13,356 nt of DNA from Ruminococcaceae bacterium UBA1244 (lineage in GTDB: Bacteria > Bacillota > Clostridia > Oscillospirales > Acutalibacteraceae). Where the stretch lies: assembly GCA_002308635.1 (NCBI GenBank), contig DBWG01000035.1, positions 1-13,356 on the forward strand, read 5' to 3'. Positions 5,584 to 13,281 of the stretch are shown piece by piece. The first letter of the stretch is position 1. Each line of letters starts with the position of its first letter. The translations under genes and the position numbers were made by a program. The notes below the pieces were generated by a model, which searched no databases, had not been told where the DNA came from, and saw only the letters and a program-made list of their open reading frames with translations.

Positions 5584-7401
5584 TCAGATCCCAAGATACT
5601 TTGACCAGAATTTAAGATCCATAAGCTCGCCGCTGCGCTTATAGTATTTTTTGACCGTCTTTTTGTACTTCCAGACAGACTTGAGGCTTATCTTCCAGAG
5701 CTTATATTTAAGGCGGAGAGTTTCCTTTACACTCTTTTCGGTAACAAAAGCCTTTCTGCTGCAATAGTCATAGTTAAGAGCCTTCTGCACACGATAGAAG
5801 TTTACGGGTCTTGCGGTAAAGGTCGGAGCAACAACAGGCATTTCGTTGTCAGCTTTCTTTCTGCTCGGGAGCAAAAAGCCGTTTGCGGTGAAGGTTCTCC
5901 ATATCCTTTTTAATTTTCTGGGTTCGGGCATACGGCAGGCCTGTTCGTATGCGGGATAGCTGAAAGGAACGGAAAGGTCATTTATGTCCTGAAGCTTATA
6001 TCCCCTGCCCATAACGCTCTTGTGAAGAGCCTCACCGTCCTGCGCCATAAGCCAGTCGATGCCGTTGTAGAAATCGTTTACGCCGTCCATAAGGAGATCG
6101 GCATTTTTATAGCGGTAATAAGTGATCTCACGGTACACCTGTTCCTTCAGGTCACGTATAAAGTGAGTTCTCTTGTATTTGAGGTTATGGATAGAGTTGT
6201 CGATAAGTCTGTTCCTGAAAATATAATAGTACATCGACGAAGCATATTTATTTTCAAACGGCTCGTGCCATACGCAGATACCGTTCATAAGGATAAGGTG
6301 TTTGAGGTTTCTCAGACCGTATTCAACATCGTCGCCGCGAATGAATATCGGCAGAGGAAGGTTCTTTTCTGAAATAACGGATGCCGGAAAAGCGCAGTAC
6401 CACCAGGCATTGAACTCGGTTTTTTCTTCAAATTCATTATAAAGGCAGGCTTCTGTTTCGAGAAGATTAAGACCTGACTTATGTGAAATAAGATAGCCCT
6501 TGTTCCATCTTGCGCCGGCTTCTGTCTGGATAAACTGCTTGTCGAGACGAAGCATAGCGCCTCCGACAAAAGCATCTTCATATTCATCCTTGAGAAGTGA
6601 GAGTATAACAAATGTGCGGTATACCGAATCGGGATTTATGATAACATCATCGTCCATTACAAGAACGTGAGTGATCTTATGCTCCTCACGGCGGTTCATT
6701 ATCTCGATCATACCTCTTGTAAAGCCGCCTGCACCGCCCGTATTCTTGTTAAGGAAGACGTGTATCTTGTCGCAGAGGACGACCTCGTCCTGATTGAGTG
6801 TCTTTGCGTTATCGGAAATGAAAATTTCGAGAGAATCCTTCATCTCGGAATTGGGGTTATTGAGGAAGCTGTCATAAAGCTCACGGACATTCTTTGTCAC
6901 GAACACCTCACGCTTGAAGGTGCAGATATCGAGAGCAATCTTTACAGGTCTGATCTCCTTGCTGTCAACAGCGCCTTCATACCATCCGTCAAAAAGACTG
7001 CCTATTTCACTCAGGCAGAGTATCTGGAAGCAGAACATACCGCTGTTTGATTCAGTGTCGAACGGAAAGGAATAAACGCTGTCAACATCAGGCTGACCGA
7101 AGGTCTCTTCATGGAGAAACTTTGTTGTTGCCCCGTCAAGATTTTTTTCTTTTCTCATCAGTGTGATCCTGAACTGTCCTCTCACATGAAGGCAGATGCT
7201 GATCTTTTTTACCTTTGTGTATTTGAACCACTTTTCAGCAGAACAACCGTTAAAATAGGTGTCAAAGGTGATGCTTGAATTACGGAACATATCGAGGTAG
7301 TCCTTGTCCCATGTAAAATCAATTGTTCCGTTCCTGCGGAAATACATTTTTTCTTCTGTACAAATACCCGTCTGCGGAAAAAGCAGGCTTTGAAGTTTCA
7401 T
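5584..7401 (-). CDS. GlfT2-like family 2 galactofuranosyltransferase
   Basis: 605 residues from the ATG at 7401. An N-terminal beta-rich domain (about 1-165) precedes a GT-A catalytic domain. Visible motifs are NTGGAGGFTRG at 220-230, the metal-binding DDD at 250-252, Trp333-Trp334, GDDVEYG at 356-362 with the probable catalytic Asp pair 357/358, and WHEPF at 378-382. The order and spacing follow mycobacterial GlfT2 (DDD, WW, DD, His), which adds galactofuranose from UDP-Galf; length is also similar. Substrate assignment is inference: other hexofuranose donors are possible. No transmembrane segment is seen, so it probably works at the inner membrane face. It is the first gene of a two-gene operon with the pyruvyl transferase fusion, suggesting one decorated glycan. 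No mutase gene for UDP-Galf is in the window. Confidence 0.87.
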   Translation of the reverse strand: MKLQSLLFPQTGICTEEKMYFRRNGTIDFTWDKDYLDMFRNSSITFDTYFNGCSAEKWFKYTKVKKISICLHVRGQFRITLMRKEKNLDGATTKFLHEETFGQPDVDSVYSFPFDTESNSGMFCFQILCLSEIGSLFDGWYEGAVDSKEIRPVKIALDICTFKREVFVTKNVRELYDSFLNNPNSEMKDSLEIFISDNAKTLNQDEVVLCDKIHVFLNKNTGGAGGFTRGMIEIMNRREEHKITHVLVMDDDVIINPDSVYRTFVILSLLKDEYEDAFVGGAMLRLDKQFIQTEAGARWNKGYLISHKSGLNLLETEACLYNEFEEKTEFNAWWYCAFPASVISEKNLPLPIFIRGDDVEYGLRNLKHLILMNGICVWHEPFENKYASSMYYYIFRNRLIDNSIHNLKYKRTHFIRDLKEQVYREITYYRYKNADLLMDGVNDFYNGIDWLMAQDGEALHKSVMGRGYKLQDINDLSVPFSYPAYEQACRMPEPRKLKRIWRTFTANGFLLPSRKKADNEMPVVAPTFTARPVNFYRVQKALNYDYCSRKAFVTEKSVKETLRLKYKLWKISLKSVWKYKKTVKKYYKRSGELMDLKFWSKYLGI

Positions 7402-7409
7402 GTTATACA

Positions 7410-7414
7410 CTCCT
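7410..7414 (-). promoter_or_regulatory. Ribosome binding site that fixes the GlfT2-like start
   Basis: AGGAG on the minus strand lies 8 nt before the ATG at 7401-7399. It overlaps the in-frame GTG at 7410-7408, so that earlier start cannot be used with this site. This makes the protein 605 and not 608 residues. Confidence 0.85.
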
Positions 7415-7457
7415 AAATATTAAACTGCGTTTTATATTAAAATTCCAACCATCTTTT

Positions 7458-7486
7458 ATTGTAACATTAATAAAAAAATAATTCAA
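7458..7486 (-). promoter_or_regulatory. Promoter of the polysaccharide operon
   Basis: On the minus strand, -35 TTGAAT (7481-7486), 17-bp spacer, -10 TACAAT (7458-7463), with a leader of about 50 nt before the ATG. The surrounding 7411-7569 is very AT-rich. No convincing terminator for the decarboxylase gene was found there; only a weak A/T hairpin near 7530-7555. Confidence 0.75.
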
Positions 7487-7569
7487 GTTTTTGTTTAAAA
7501 ATACGGTGTGTAAAATCTTAGAAAAAACAATAAATATCACGAATTATTTTGTTGCAAAAATATGAGATG

Positions 7570-8895
7570 TCATAAAACGGCACATCGAATAATACTTTTT
7601 CCATCCTTTTCCAGTGAACGGACAACTGCATCATCTATCCTTTCACCCGGCATTATAACAGGCACTCCCGGCGGACACGGACAGGCAGTATCTGCGGATA
7701 TCCTTCCGGCAGATCTTTCAACAGGGACATCTTCCGTTTTGGAAAAAAGCGCCGTTCTTGGTGAAACGGCATATTCCGGAAGACGGTTCAAATCAGGGAC
7801 AGCCTTTATATTTCTGCCCTTTATTGAAGTCAGTGCCGTTTCGAGGCGCATCAGGTCACGTTCGCTGTTGAATGGCGTGATGATAAAAACGGCGTTTTCT
7901 CCGTCGCAGAATTCAGGCTCGATATTATAACTGTGAAAAAACTCTGTCTGTTCGCCGCCGACGATTCCGGCGCAGGATGTGTTTATGCACAATCTTATCG
8001 GGTCGCACAGTCCTTCCGGCTGTATAAGTCCCTGACGTGAAGCAAACTCCTTCAAAAGTCCCGCACGTTTTTCCAGTCTGCGGTATTCCTCTGAACCGCC
8101 GTTCTGCAAATAGTCCCTGCACAGGTCGATAGATGCCATAATGGGATATGACGGGCTTGTAGAGCCAAAAAGCGACATTGCATTTTTTGCTTCTTCAAGA
8201 GAAATATCCGCATTGATATTCAGCACCGCTCCGCCTGTCAGAACAGGCAGTGTTTTGTGGAGAGAGCAGGCGCTCATATCCGCTCCGAGGTGAAGCGGAT
8301 GGAGGTCGTTTTCCATAAATGCAAGATGCGAACCGTGAGCGTTGTCAACAAGGAGCCATGCTCCGTGACTATGGCAAACATCGGCAATTGCCCGAATATC
8401 CGAAAGTTCGCCGTAATAATCCGGACTTGTGATGTAACAAGCCGAAACGTCCCTGTTTTTTTCAAGAACCGCCTCAACATCTTCCGGACGTATCCTTCCG
8501 CTGAAAAATGCGTTTTCCGAATACGGCATTACCCACAGAGGCTCTATCCCCAAAAGCGCACAGGCATGGACGGCACTGCGGTGGCTGTTGCGGGCAAAGA
8601 TGATCTTTTTTCCTTTCTCACAGGCGAGCCTGAGCATTGTCTGTATCGCAAGCGTACAACCGCCGGAGGATATAAGTGTATGTTTTGCGCCGAAAAGCTC
8701 CGCTAATTTTATTTCGGCAGACCGTATGGCTCCGTCCGCTTCATAGAGCGCATCAGTATCCGGCAGTTCCGTAAGGTCAAGCTTCAGAAGCTCCTGCGGA
8801 AAAAATTCCGAGCATTTATGTCCGGGTGTATGGAACGAAGAATAGTCTTTGTTTTTATGTTCGATAAGTCTTGTATAGAGCGGTGTTTCCGGCAT
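7570..8895 (-). CDS. PLP-dependent Orn/Lys/Arg decarboxylase family protein
   Basis: 441 residues, the short clostridial/Bacillus form without the N-terminal wing domain of E. coli enzymes. HTPGHK at 22-27 is the family N-terminal motif. LLVDNAHGSH at 171-180 gives the PLP-nitrogen Asp174 and His177. SLHKTLPVLTGG at 201-212 holds the PLP lysine Lys204. CPPGVPVIMPGE near the C-terminus is the small-domain signature. The family decarboxylates arginine, lysine or ornithine to polyamine precursors or cadaverine; which substrate is used here cannot be read off. The phosphate loop reads SSGGCTLAIQ, where NGST-GIQ is common, a variation of unknown effect. The ATG has AGGAGA (8902-8907) 6 nt upstream and its own promoter, divergent from folC. 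Confidence 0.88.
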   Translation of the reverse strand: MPETPLYTRLIEHKNKDYSSFHTPGHKCSEFFPQELLKLDLTELPDTDALYEADGAIRSAEIKLAELFGAKHTLISSGGCTLAIQTMLRLACEKGKKIIFARNSHRSAVHACALLGIEPLWVMPYSENAFFSGRIRPEDVEAVLEKNRDVSACYITSPDYYGELSDIRAIADVCHSHGAWLLVDNAHGSHLAFMENDLHPLHLGADMSACSLHKTLPVLTGGAVLNINADISLEEAKNAMSLFGSTSPSYPIMASIDLCRDYLQNGGSEEYRRLEKRAGLLKEFASRQGLIQPEGLCDPIRLCINTSCAGIVGGEQTEFFHSYNIEPEFCDGENAVFIITPFNSERDLMRLETALTSIKGRNIKAVPDLNRLPEYAVSPRTALFSKTEDVPVERSAGRISADTACPCPPGVPVIMPGERIDDAVVRSLEKDGKSIIRCAVL

Positions 8896-8926
8896 TGTTT
8901 TTCTCCTGTCATGTTCAGTTACTCAG

Positions 8927-8955
8927 ATTGTACCATAAATCGGATATACTATCAA
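8927..8955 (-). promoter_or_regulatory. Promoter of the decarboxylase gene
   Basis: On the minus strand, -35 TTGATA (8950-8955), 17-bp spacer, -10 TACAAT (8927-8932) preceded by TGG, an extended -10. It lies back to back with the folC promoter. Confidence 0.75.
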
Positions 8956-8963
8956 GTCAAAAA

Positions 8964-8977
8964 GTGTCATCCGACAC
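8964..8977. promoter_or_regulatory. Short palindrome between the divergent promoters
   Basis: GTGTC-ATCC-GACAC is a perfect 5-bp dyad with a 4-bp centre. It sits 8 bp upstream of the decarboxylase -35 and 18 bp upstream of the folC -35. It could be a shared regulator site, but it is short enough to be chance. Confidence 0.3.
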
Positions 8978-8995
8978 ACAACGGGAATGTGATGT

Positions 8996-9024
8996 TTGAT
9001 TTTATTTTAAAAAGGTAGTATAAT
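8996..9024 (+). promoter_or_regulatory. Promoter of folC
   Basis: -35 TTGATT (8996-9001), 17-bp spacer, consensus -10 TATAAT (9019-9024). GGAGGA (9049-9054) lies 7 nt before the ATG. Confidence 0.85.
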
Positions 9025-9061
9025 ATCCTGACGGGACAGTATAATTATGGAGGAATGAAAT

Positions 9062-10366
9062 ATGAATTATGATGAAGCCGTAAAAACTATAAATTCGCTT
9101 CTTGTTTTCGGGAGCAAGCCGGGTCTTGAAAGAGTCGGCGAGCTTGCAGAAAGGATAGGCTCACCTGACAAAAATCTGAAGTTCGTCCACATCGCCGGAA
9201 CAAACGGAAAAGGCTCTGTATGCGCCTATATTTCGAGTGTCCTGCGTGAAGCGGGCTATAAAACCGGACTTTTTATCTCGCCGTTTGTTCTTGAATTCAG
9301 AGAGAGATTCCAGATAGACGGTGAAATGATACCAAAGCAGGAGCTTGCGGATATCGTCAGTGAAATATATCCCGTTGTTCTCGAAATGAAGGATGAAGGA
9401 AAAATAATCACCGAATTTGAATTTGTCTTTGCAGTTGCGCTGAAATGGTATGAAAAATGCCGCTGCGATGTTGTTGTTCTCGAAACGGGTCTTGGCGGAC
9501 GTTTTGACGCTACGAATATCATCGGCACTCCTCTTGCTTCGGTCATTATGTCCATATCCCTTGACCATACCGCAATTTTAGGCGATACCTGTGAGAAGAT
9601 AGCCTTTGAAAAATGCGGTATCATCAAGCCTGACGGGATAACCGTCCTTTACGGCGACCAGCCGGACGGAGTTTTTGAGGTCGTCAGAAAAGCCGCCGCC
9701 GAAAGAAACAACCGCCTTATTATCGCAGATACAGGATCTGCTGATGTGATATCGTCAGATCTTTCCGGTTCGGAATTTTCGTTCCGAAAGGACGGATCGT
9801 CAGAAAAGAAGAAATACTTCACGCCGCTTTTAGGCGCTCACCAGATAAAAAACGCTTCTGCGGCTATATATACCCTTCTTGCACTGAGGGACAGAGGACT
9901 TGTCATATCCGATGAAGCAATACGTTCCGGACTTGAAAAGGTAAGCTTTCCCGCAAGATCGGAAGTACTGTGCAAAAAGCCTGTTGTTATTCTTGACGGA
10001 GCGCATAATCCCGGAGGAGCCGCCGCTTTGTCAAAGGAGATAAAGGAGCTTCTTTCGCCTTATCATAAGATAGGAATAACCGGTATGCTTGCCGACAAGG
10101 ATATAAAAACCGCAATGTCTGAGCTTCTGCCGCTGTTTGACAGGATAATTACGGTCACTCCCGACAATCCCCGTGCTATGAGCGCAGAAGAGCTTGCGGA
10201 GATCGTAAGGAGCTTCGGCGTTCCGGCAGAGTCAGAAAGCAGCTTTAGCGCCTCATTTAAAAAGGCTCTCGGATATGCCGGAGATGATGATTCGGCGATC
10301 GTAGTTTTTGGTTCGCTGTATTTAGCTTCCGATATGAGAAAGGTGATTATCGAAACGCTGAAATAA
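9062..10366 (+). CDS. folC: Folylpolyglutamate synthase / dihydrofolate synthase
   Basis: 434 residues, normal for FolC. It is a Mur-ligase-like ATP-dependent enzyme of the cytoplasm that adds glutamate to dihydropteroate and/or to folates. The P-loop AGTNGKGSV lies near residue 45. FISPFVLEFRERFQIDG (about 75-91) is the folate-binding loop. SLDHTAILG and IAFEKCGIIKPDG are the Mg and central motifs, and LDGAHNPGG near residue 315 opens the C-terminal domain. Nothing is missing. Whether it is mono- or bifunctional cannot be told from sequence alone. It has its own strong promoter, and a 106-bp gap separates it from the next gene, so the following gene may be read separately. Confidence 0.95.
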   Translation: MNYDEAVKTINSLLVFGSKPGLERVGELAERIGSPDKNLKFVHIAGTNGKGSVCAYISSVLREAGYKTGLFISPFVLEFRERFQIDGEMIPKQELADIVSEIYPVVLEMKDEGKIITEFEFVFAVALKWYEKCRCDVVVLETGLGGRFDATNIIGTPLASVIMSISLDHTAILGDTCEKIAFEKCGIIKPDGITVLYGDQPDGVFEVVRKAAAERNNRLIIADTGSADVISSDLSGSEFSFRKDGSSEKKKYFTPLLGAHQIKNASAAIYTLLALRDRGLVISDEAIRSGLEKVSFPARSEVLCKKPVVILDGAHNPGGAAALSKEIKELLSPYHKIGITGMLADKDIKTAMSELLPLFDRIITVTPDNPRAMSAEELAEIVRSFGVPAESESSFSASFKKALGYAGDDDSAIVVFGSLYLASDMRKVIIETLK

Positions 10367-10411
10367 TTTTTCACACAACAAAAATCGTTTTTTTCTGCGG
10401 GGAATTTGTGG

Positions 10412-10455
10412 TATAAAGGAATTGTATGAATCCGGTCTCACAAAAATTACAATTC
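10412..10455 (+). promoter_or_regulatory. Possible extended -10 and leader hairpin before the YbjN-like gene
   Basis: TGGTATAAA (-10 at 10412-10417, extended by TGG) lacks a clear -35; at 17 bp upstream there is only a T run. Directly behind it GAATTGTA (10419-10426) and TACAATTC (10448-10455) form a perfect 8-bp inverted repeat with a 21-nt loop, ending 5 nt before GGAGG. The leader hairpin may affect translation. No terminator for folC was found in this gap. Confidence 0.4.
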
Positions 10456-10472
10456 TATAAGGAGGAATCAAA

Positions 10473-10907
10473 TTGCCGACTGCCGCAATAATGCATGGAC
10501 AAGCCGTTTCGATACTGTGCGAAGTCCTTGAAAAAAACGATATCCGATATGAACTGACAAACAGCTCCTGTATAAACTGTACCGTAACGGACACAGATGA
10601 GGACATAGACATGGTCTTCCACATAAACCCGTCAAAAATGCTCGTGACGCTCTATTCCCCTGTTATACGTTCCGTTCCGGAGGAGCTTTCAGGAGATATT
10701 TCACTTGCACTCTGCATGATAAACCACACACTGACCGACGGGACATTCTGCATTGACCTCACCGCAGGAATGGTCTATTTCAAAATGACCGCAAGCTTCT
10801 ATAACAGCGCTCCTGTTGATTCGCTGTTTGAATATATGCTCTCCGCCGCCGCAGACGCTATGGACGATTACAGTCCTAAGCTGAGAAAGCTTGTTTGGGG
10901 ACAGTAA
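10473..10907 (+). CDS. YbjN-domain-like small protein
   Basis: 144 residues, soluble. The overall pattern (beta strands at the start, MVFHINPSKMLVTLYS, then a helix with CMINHTLTDGTFCIDL, then GMVYFKMTAS) resembles YbjN / type III secretion chaperone-like domains, which are of uncertain function and bind other proteins. This match is by eye and moderate. The start is TTG at 10473: GGAGG (10461-10465) lies 7 nt upstream, whereas the first in-frame ATG (10491) would be 25 nt away. It stands between folC and the deacetylase gene. A hairpin just behind its stop codon may end its transcript. Confidence 0.7.
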   Translation: MPTAAIMHGQAVSILCEVLEKNDIRYELTNSSCINCTVTDTDEDIDMVFHINPSKMLVTLYSPVIRSVPEELSGDISLALCMINHTLTDGTFCIDLTAGMVYFKMTASFYNSAPVDSLFEYMLSAAADAMDDYSPKLRKLVWGQ

Positions 10908-10915
10908 TTATTTTT

Positions 10916-10958
10916 CGGAACACCGCATACCTATTGATGAAACGGGGGCGGTGTTTTG
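10916..10958 (+). terminator. Hairpin behind the YbjN-like gene that overlaps the deacetylase start
   Basis: AACACCGC (10919-10926) pairs with GCGGTGTT (10948-10955); three more pairs, two of them G-T, extend it to 10916/10958. The tail TTTTGTATTT is a short U-rich run. It can act as a terminator for the upstream gene. The 3' arm also covers part of the G-rich ribosome-binding candidate (10944-10951) and the TTG start at 10956, so it may hide that start. Confidence 0.55.
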
Positions 10959-11768
10959 TATTTGATAATAAAAAAGCGCACTTTGTCGGCAGTGCTGTCG
11001 TGTGTTCTTGTACTGGTGATTGCCGTAGTGATCGGTGCGGGTCTCTCCGGACACGAAGCCGTTACGGTCTCCGGAACCGTGAACGACTGGGGACTCAGCT
11101 TCCGCACAGAAAACGGTATCCCGTCCGGAAACGCTTCTGCTGAGGAACTGAAAAAATATTCCGCAAGATATCTTGGCGACACATCACAAAAAAAGATATG
11201 GCTCACCTTTGATGCAGGCTATGAAAACGGCTTTACGGAAAGTATTCTTGATACACTGAAAAAACACAACGTCCGGGCAGTATTTTTTCTTGTCGGGAAT
11301 TATGTTTCCACCTCGCCGGATATAGTCAAAAGGATGATAAAAGAAGGACATACCGTAGGCAACCACACAATGACTCATCCGGATATGTCGTCGATCTCGG
11401 ACATGGAAAGCTTCAAAAAAGAAATAGAGGGTCTCGAAACACTATACAAGGAAACTACCGGCAAAGAACTCACAAAGCTTTACCGGCCGCCTCAGGGTAA
11501 ATTCAGTACCGAAAACCTGAAAATGGCTCAGAAATTGGGATATACCACAGTTTTCTGGAGCCTTGCATACGCCGACTGGAACAACGACAGCCAGCCGACC
11601 CGTGAACAGGCTTTTGACAAGCTTCTCCCAAGGATACATGACGGTGCGGTAGTTCTCCTTCACAGCACATCAAAGACAAACTGTGAGATACTCGACGAGC
11701 TTCTTTCAAAATGGGAGGATATGGGCTATTCCTTCGGCTCTCCGGAAGAGCTTGTTATGAAGCAGTGA
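10956..11768 (+). CDS. pdaA: PdaA-like polysaccharide (peptidoglycan) deacetylase
   Basis: 270 residues. One N-terminal membrane helix (about 10-29) after KKR anchors it outside the membrane. The NodB catalytic domain follows: TFDAGYENG with Asp86, HTMTHPD with the metal ligands His127 and His131, YRPPQGKFS with Arg167, and LLHST with His226. Ala in the TFDxG motif and the following YENG fit the PdaA branch, which deacetylates muramic acid on the way to muramic delta-lactam in spore cortex. Spore use here is inference, and a general wall deacetylase is possible. The start is uncertain: TTG at 10956 or TTG at 10962. Both lie right behind a hairpin, and no good AGGAGG is present, only GGGGGCGG. 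No upstream in-frame ATG exists before the stop at 10938. Confidence 0.85.
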   Translation: MYLIIKKRTLSAVLSCVLVLVIAVVIGAGLSGHEAVTVSGTVNDWGLSFRTENGIPSGNASAEELKKYSARYLGDTSQKKIWLTFDAGYENGFTESILDTLKKHNVRAVFFLVGNYVSTSPDIVKRMIKEGHTVGNHTMTHPDMSSISDMESFKKEIEGLETLYKETTGKELTKLYRPPQGKFSTENLKMAQKLGYTTVFWSLAYADWNNDSQPTREQAFDKLLPRIHDGAVVLLHSTSKTNCEILDELLSKWEDMGYSFGSPEELVMKQ

Positions 11769-11827
11769 ATCGTAATACTTCTATAAAAAAATCATTTCGG
11801 CTCAAAAATAGATTTGTATTATTGCCA

Positions 11828-11856
11828 TTGTATTTCATGCTGTTTTGTGATAGAAT
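11828..11856 (+). promoter_or_regulatory. Promoter of the GT-C glycosyltransferase gene
   Basis: -35 TTGTAT (11828-11833), 17-bp spacer, -10 TAGAAT (11851-11856). The gene's ATG follows after a leader of about 40 nt, with AAAGGGTG (11889-11896) as ribosome binding site 7 nt upstream. Confidence 0.6.
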
Positions 11857-11903
11857 GATGGAGACCGGACTTTGCATCATTAATGAATAAAGGGTGTTAA
11901 AAT

Positions 11904-13202
11904 ATGACGGAAACAAAAAAAGCCGGCTTTCTTGAGGAAAAATGTCCTTCATTTGTCAGAAAGCATTATTTTTTGATCTTCGGACTGCTCTATCTGATAC
12001 TCGGAGTCATCATCAGAATTGAGTTTATGGATCAGCAGTCGGGAGATGCGGAATTTTTTCTTCTGCCATGGTACAAGGAAATAAAAGAAGGCGGCGGCTT
12101 TGACTACCTCGGAACTCAGGTCGGCGATTACAATATCCTCTATCAGACAGTAATTGCGGCACTGACCTATCTTCCGATAAAAGACCTCCACGCCTACAAG
12201 ATATTCTCGTGTATCTTTGATCTGTTTCTTTCGGTGCTGTCGGCATATCTCGTCTATAACTTTGCACCAAAACGGAAAAGGCTTTCCGCAGTTGCCGCTT
12301 TCGGTGCGTTTTTCCTTTGTCCGCTGGTGTTTATGAATTCCTCATGGTGGGCGCAGTGCGATGCCATCTACACATTCTTCGGCATAGCAGCTCTCTATCT
12401 CCTTGCAAAAAAACGCACGATGTTCTCGCTTATCGTATACGGTGTGGCATTCGGATTCAAGCTTCAGGCGATATTCCTTATGCCGATATTCCTTCTGACA
12501 ATATTCTGCCGCAAAAAATGGCAGTTCGTATACTTCCTTTTCATACCGGCAGTGATGATAGTGCTGAGTATCCCCGGTATACTTGCCGGAAGAAGCGTTA
12601 TGGATGTGTTCACGGTCTATTTCAATCAGACAGGGACATACGCCGAGCTTGACCTTAACTATCCTTCTGTCTGGGCAGTTCCTGCCGACGTTGGTTATGC
12701 GATCGACGGCATATCCGGAAAAGAGCTTGTTTCTCAGGAACAGCTCTACGGCATCTTCAAATATCCTGCCGTCCTGACAGCCGTTGCCGTTCTGGCTGTA
12801 CACATGCTGAAATGGATGAAGCGCAGGGTCGAGTTCTCCGTGATAAACATTTTCCGCATGGGATTCCTGATGAATTACACCTGTGTGCTGTTCCTTCCGG
12901 GAATGCACGAGAGATATGGCTTCTGCTACGAAATGCTCGGTCTGATACTTGCGTTCGTTGACAGAAAAGCAATAAAACCGCTCTTTATAATGCAGGGCAT
13001 AACCTTGTATGACTATATCGTGTATTTCACGAATTTCAGATATGTACCGATGTCGGTTCTGCTTGTCGGAAACCTTATCGCCTATATCATGTACACAAAA
13101 TATGTTTACGGAGCAATGTTCCCGTCACAGGACGGCACTATGGCGATCCAAAATAACAGCAAAACTGCGGAACACAAAGTTAAATTGAAAATTGAAAATT
13201 GA
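11904..13202 (+). CDS. GT-C fold membrane glycosyltransferase
   Basis: 432 residues with about ten hydrophobic segments; the first spans about 21-40. The first outside loop carries GDAEFF (Asp48), the place of the catalytic acid in GT-C enzymes. SSWWAQCDAIYTFFGIAALYLL near 146-167 and LPGMHERYGF at 331-340 are typical of the GT39/GT87 type of lipid-phosphosugar-dependent transferase. It probably moves a sugar from a polyprenyl-phosphate donor onto an envelope glycan or protein outside the membrane; donor and acceptor are unknown. It has its own promoter and is not in the pyruvyl transferase operon. The last six codons are made of a 7-bp tandem repeat, so the C-terminal tail looks altered by repeat DNA and is probably not functional. 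Confidence 0.82.
   Translation: MTETKKAGFLEEKCPSFVRKHYFLIFGLLYLILGVIIRIEFMDQQSGDAEFFLLPWYKEIKEGGGFDYLGTQVGDYNILYQTVIAALTYLPIKDLHAYKIFSCIFDLFLSVLSAYLVYNFAPKRKRLSAVAAFGAFFLCPLVFMNSSWWAQCDAIYTFFGIAALYLLAKKRTMFSLIVYGVAFGFKLQAIFLMPIFLLTIFCRKKWQFVYFLFIPAVMIVLSIPGILAGRSVMDVFTVYFNQTGTYAELDLNYPSVWAVPADVGYAIDGISGKELVSQEQLYGIFKYPAVLTAVAVLAVHMLKWMKRRVEFSVINIFRMGFLMNYTCVLFLPGMHERYGFCYEMLGLILAFVDRKAIKPLFIMQGITLYDYIVYFTNFRYVPMSVLLVGNLIAYIMYTKYVYGAMFPSQDGTMAIQNNSKTAEHKVKLKIEN
13182..13202 (+). repeat. Three tandem AAATTGA units forming the 3' end of the GT-C gene
   Basis: The 7-bp unit AAATTGA occurs three times without a break and supplies the stop codon TGA. An AT-rich tail follows, with ACAATTT at 13220-13226 as a partial inverted copy. 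It looks like part of a dispersed intergenic repeat. Confidence 0.65.
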
Positions 13203-13238
13203 AGATTTAAAATTAATGTACAATTTCGATTGCTATAA

Positions 13239-13280
13239 AAAAGCGTTACAGCCCGGATGTCCACTTGCTGTAACGCTTTT
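13239..13280. terminator. Bidirectional terminator between convergent genes
   Basis: A perfect 13-bp stem, AAAAGCGTTACAG (13239-13251) with CTGTAACGCTTTT (13268-13280), closes a 16-nt loop. It has a T run on the plus-strand side and an A run on the other, so it can serve both the GT-C gene and the convergent gene on the right. Confidence 0.85.
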
Positions 13281-13281
13281 G

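Noticed and set aside
7402..7410. GTG at 7410 as the start of the GlfT2-like protein
   Set aside because: The AGGAG ribosome site at 7410-7414 overlaps this GTG; the ATG at 7401 has the right 8-nt spacing.
8257..8706. Plus-strand open frame of 149 codons
   Set aside because: It is antisense to the decarboxylase PLP domain, including the Lys204 motif, and has no ribosome site.
8896..9061. Riboswitch upstream of folC
   Set aside because: The folC leader after the -10 at 9024 is under 40 nt, too short for a tetrahydrofolate riboswitch, and no such pattern is seen.
12342..12908. Minus-strand open frame of 188 codons
   Set aside because: It is antisense to the GT-C membrane protein, whose motifs and hydrophobic pattern are clear; the antisense product has no family features.
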